Below, piece by piece: positions 32,657-33,294 of a DNA stretch of 33,294 nt. The position numbers were made by a program, and so were the translations under genes. The stretch is from Bacteroidales bacterium (GTDB taxonomy: Bacteria; Bacteroidota; Bacteroidia; Bacteroidales; ML635J-15). The notes beneath the pieces are model-generated. The model was not told the origin of the DNA and made no database searches. It was given only the letters and a program-made list of their open reading frames with translations. Position 1 is the stretch's first letter. Each line of letters opens with the position of its first letter. The stretch is taken from contig JAGOLH010000033.1 in the NCBI GenBank assembly GCA_017994175.1, forward strand, positions 1 to 33,294, read 5' to 3'.

Positions 32657-33294
32657 ATGCCGAAACAGAATACATCATCAAATCTGCTTGTAGCTAAAGT
32701 GCTAAAGGCTAACCAGCGGTTTAACCTGATTGGGAATGGCGACAGTGTGCTTGCTGCCATTTCGGGAGGAAGCGATTCGCTGCTGATGCTCGAAGCGTTA
32801 TACAGGTTATTGCGTAGCCGAAAGCTGGATTTTCAGCTTAGCGCATTGCATGTTTCTACCGAAAATGTAGATTATAGCATCGATAGAGAGAAACTTGATG
32901 AATTTTGCCATATCAGGAACATTCCTGTATTTTTCCGAAGTTTTAGGTTTGAACCATCAAAGCAAACCGAAAAATCACCCTGTTTTTATTGCTCATGGCA
33001 CCGCAGAAAAGAATTGTACCGTTTTGCAAAAGAGAACAACTGCAATAAACTGGCATTGGGACATCATGCCGATGATGCCATCGAGACACTGATAATTAAT
33101 ATGTGCTATCATAAAGCCATCAGTTCGCTTCCGGCAAAGCTCTCTATGTTTAATGGGGATCTGCAGCTTATCAGGCCGCTTATTTTATTTTCAAAGGCCG
33201 AACTTACAAAAGTTGCAGAATTGTTGTCGTTAAATTCATTTGCATCGGAATGCAGTTTCGCCGATAACACCAAAAGACAAAAAGCAGCTTCTGT
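32657..33294 (+). CDS. TtcA-like PP-loop ATPase for tRNA thiolation (3' end cut by window)
   Basis: An open frame from ATG at 32657 runs to the window end without a stop (212 codons visible). The PP-loop ATP pyrophosphatase motif is SGGSDS at 36-41. A CxxC pair (C109, C112 in PCFYCSWHRRKELYRFA), LALGHHADDAIETLIINM, and LIRPLILFSKAEL follow in the order seen in TtcA, the enzyme that makes 2-thiocytidine at tRNA position 32 with an iron-sulfur cluster. A third cysteine (C199 in SECSFAD) stands where TtcA has its other cluster cysteine. The motif reads SGGSDS rather than the SGGKDS usual in TtcA, so it may be a related thiolation enzyme rather than TtcA itself. The gene starts 35 bases after the gcvT terminator. 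Confidence 0.82.
   Translation, partial: MPKQNTSSNLLVAKVLKANQRFNLIGNGDSVLAAISGGSDSLLMLEALYRLLRSRKLDFQLSALHVSTENVDYSIDREKLDEFCHIRNIPVFFRSFRFEPSKQTEKSPCFYCSWHRRKELYRFAKENNCNKLALGHHADDAIETLIINMCYHKAISSLPAKLSMFNGDLQLIRPLILFSKAELTKVAELLSLNSFASECSFADNTKRQKAAS

Noticed and set aside
32895..33092. Small open frame near the right edge
   Set aside because: It is out of frame inside the TtcA-like gene, which stays open to the window end.

Overview
The window reads as a chromosomal segment of a Bacteroidota bacterium, probably class Bacteroidia. Supporting signs are a fused MurF-alanine racemase gene, a GldB-like gliding/secretion protein, a PorP/SprF gene followed by a PorE-like gene, two large secreted proteins with type IX secretion (T9SS) type A C-terminal sorting domains, and several -7 promoter boxes of the Bacteroidota form TAnnTTTG. 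Shine-Dalgarno sequences are mostly absent. I see no rRNA, tRNA, insertion sequence, phage gene or CRISPR array. Most of the window is ordinary core genome with a few accessory genes.

Layout. 1-828: membrane-anchored AraC-type regulator, possibly cut by the window edge. 856-1103: array of palindromes in 74-75 bp units, whose last unit runs into the 3' end of nadE. 1123-4620: nadE and an outer-membrane barrel gene on the minus strand, divergent from gldB. 4623-9649: minus strand, with an oligopeptidase B-type peptidase, a T9SS cargo protein and a family 2 glycosyltransferase. 9812-12838: tdk and murF-alr, an operon on the minus strand. 12914-15658: overlapping plus-strand genes for an unknown protein, an M28 peptidase and rsmI. 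15809-17093: a small four-helix-bundle protein and a coiled-coil lipoprotein. 17096-18379: an AlgX/AlgJ-like SGNH protein on the minus strand. 18463-26631: a long plus-strand run of porP/sprF-like, porE-like, heavy-metal exporter, ndk, T9SS cargo and truA. 26650-30672: minus strand, with an active-looking GH13 lipoprotein, a GH13-like lipoprotein that seems to have lost its catalytic residues, and a uridine-kinase-like protein. 30780-31280: a GNAT acetyltransferase pseudogene. 31450-32571: gcvT. 32657-end: a TtcA-like tRNA thiolation ATPase cut by the window edge.

Functional themes. One is surface export: gldB, the PorP/PorE-like pair and two T9SS cargo proteins. Another is cell wall and nucleotide housekeeping: murF-alr, tdk, ndk, nadE. 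A third is RNA modification: rsmI, truA and the ttcA-like gene. The observations most worth checking are the palindrome array that looks like repeated copies of the nadE tail, the paired active and degenerate amylase-like lipoproteins, the acetyltransferase gene broken by two in-frame TAA codons, and the PorP gene with no possible ATG start just downstream of a consensus promoter.
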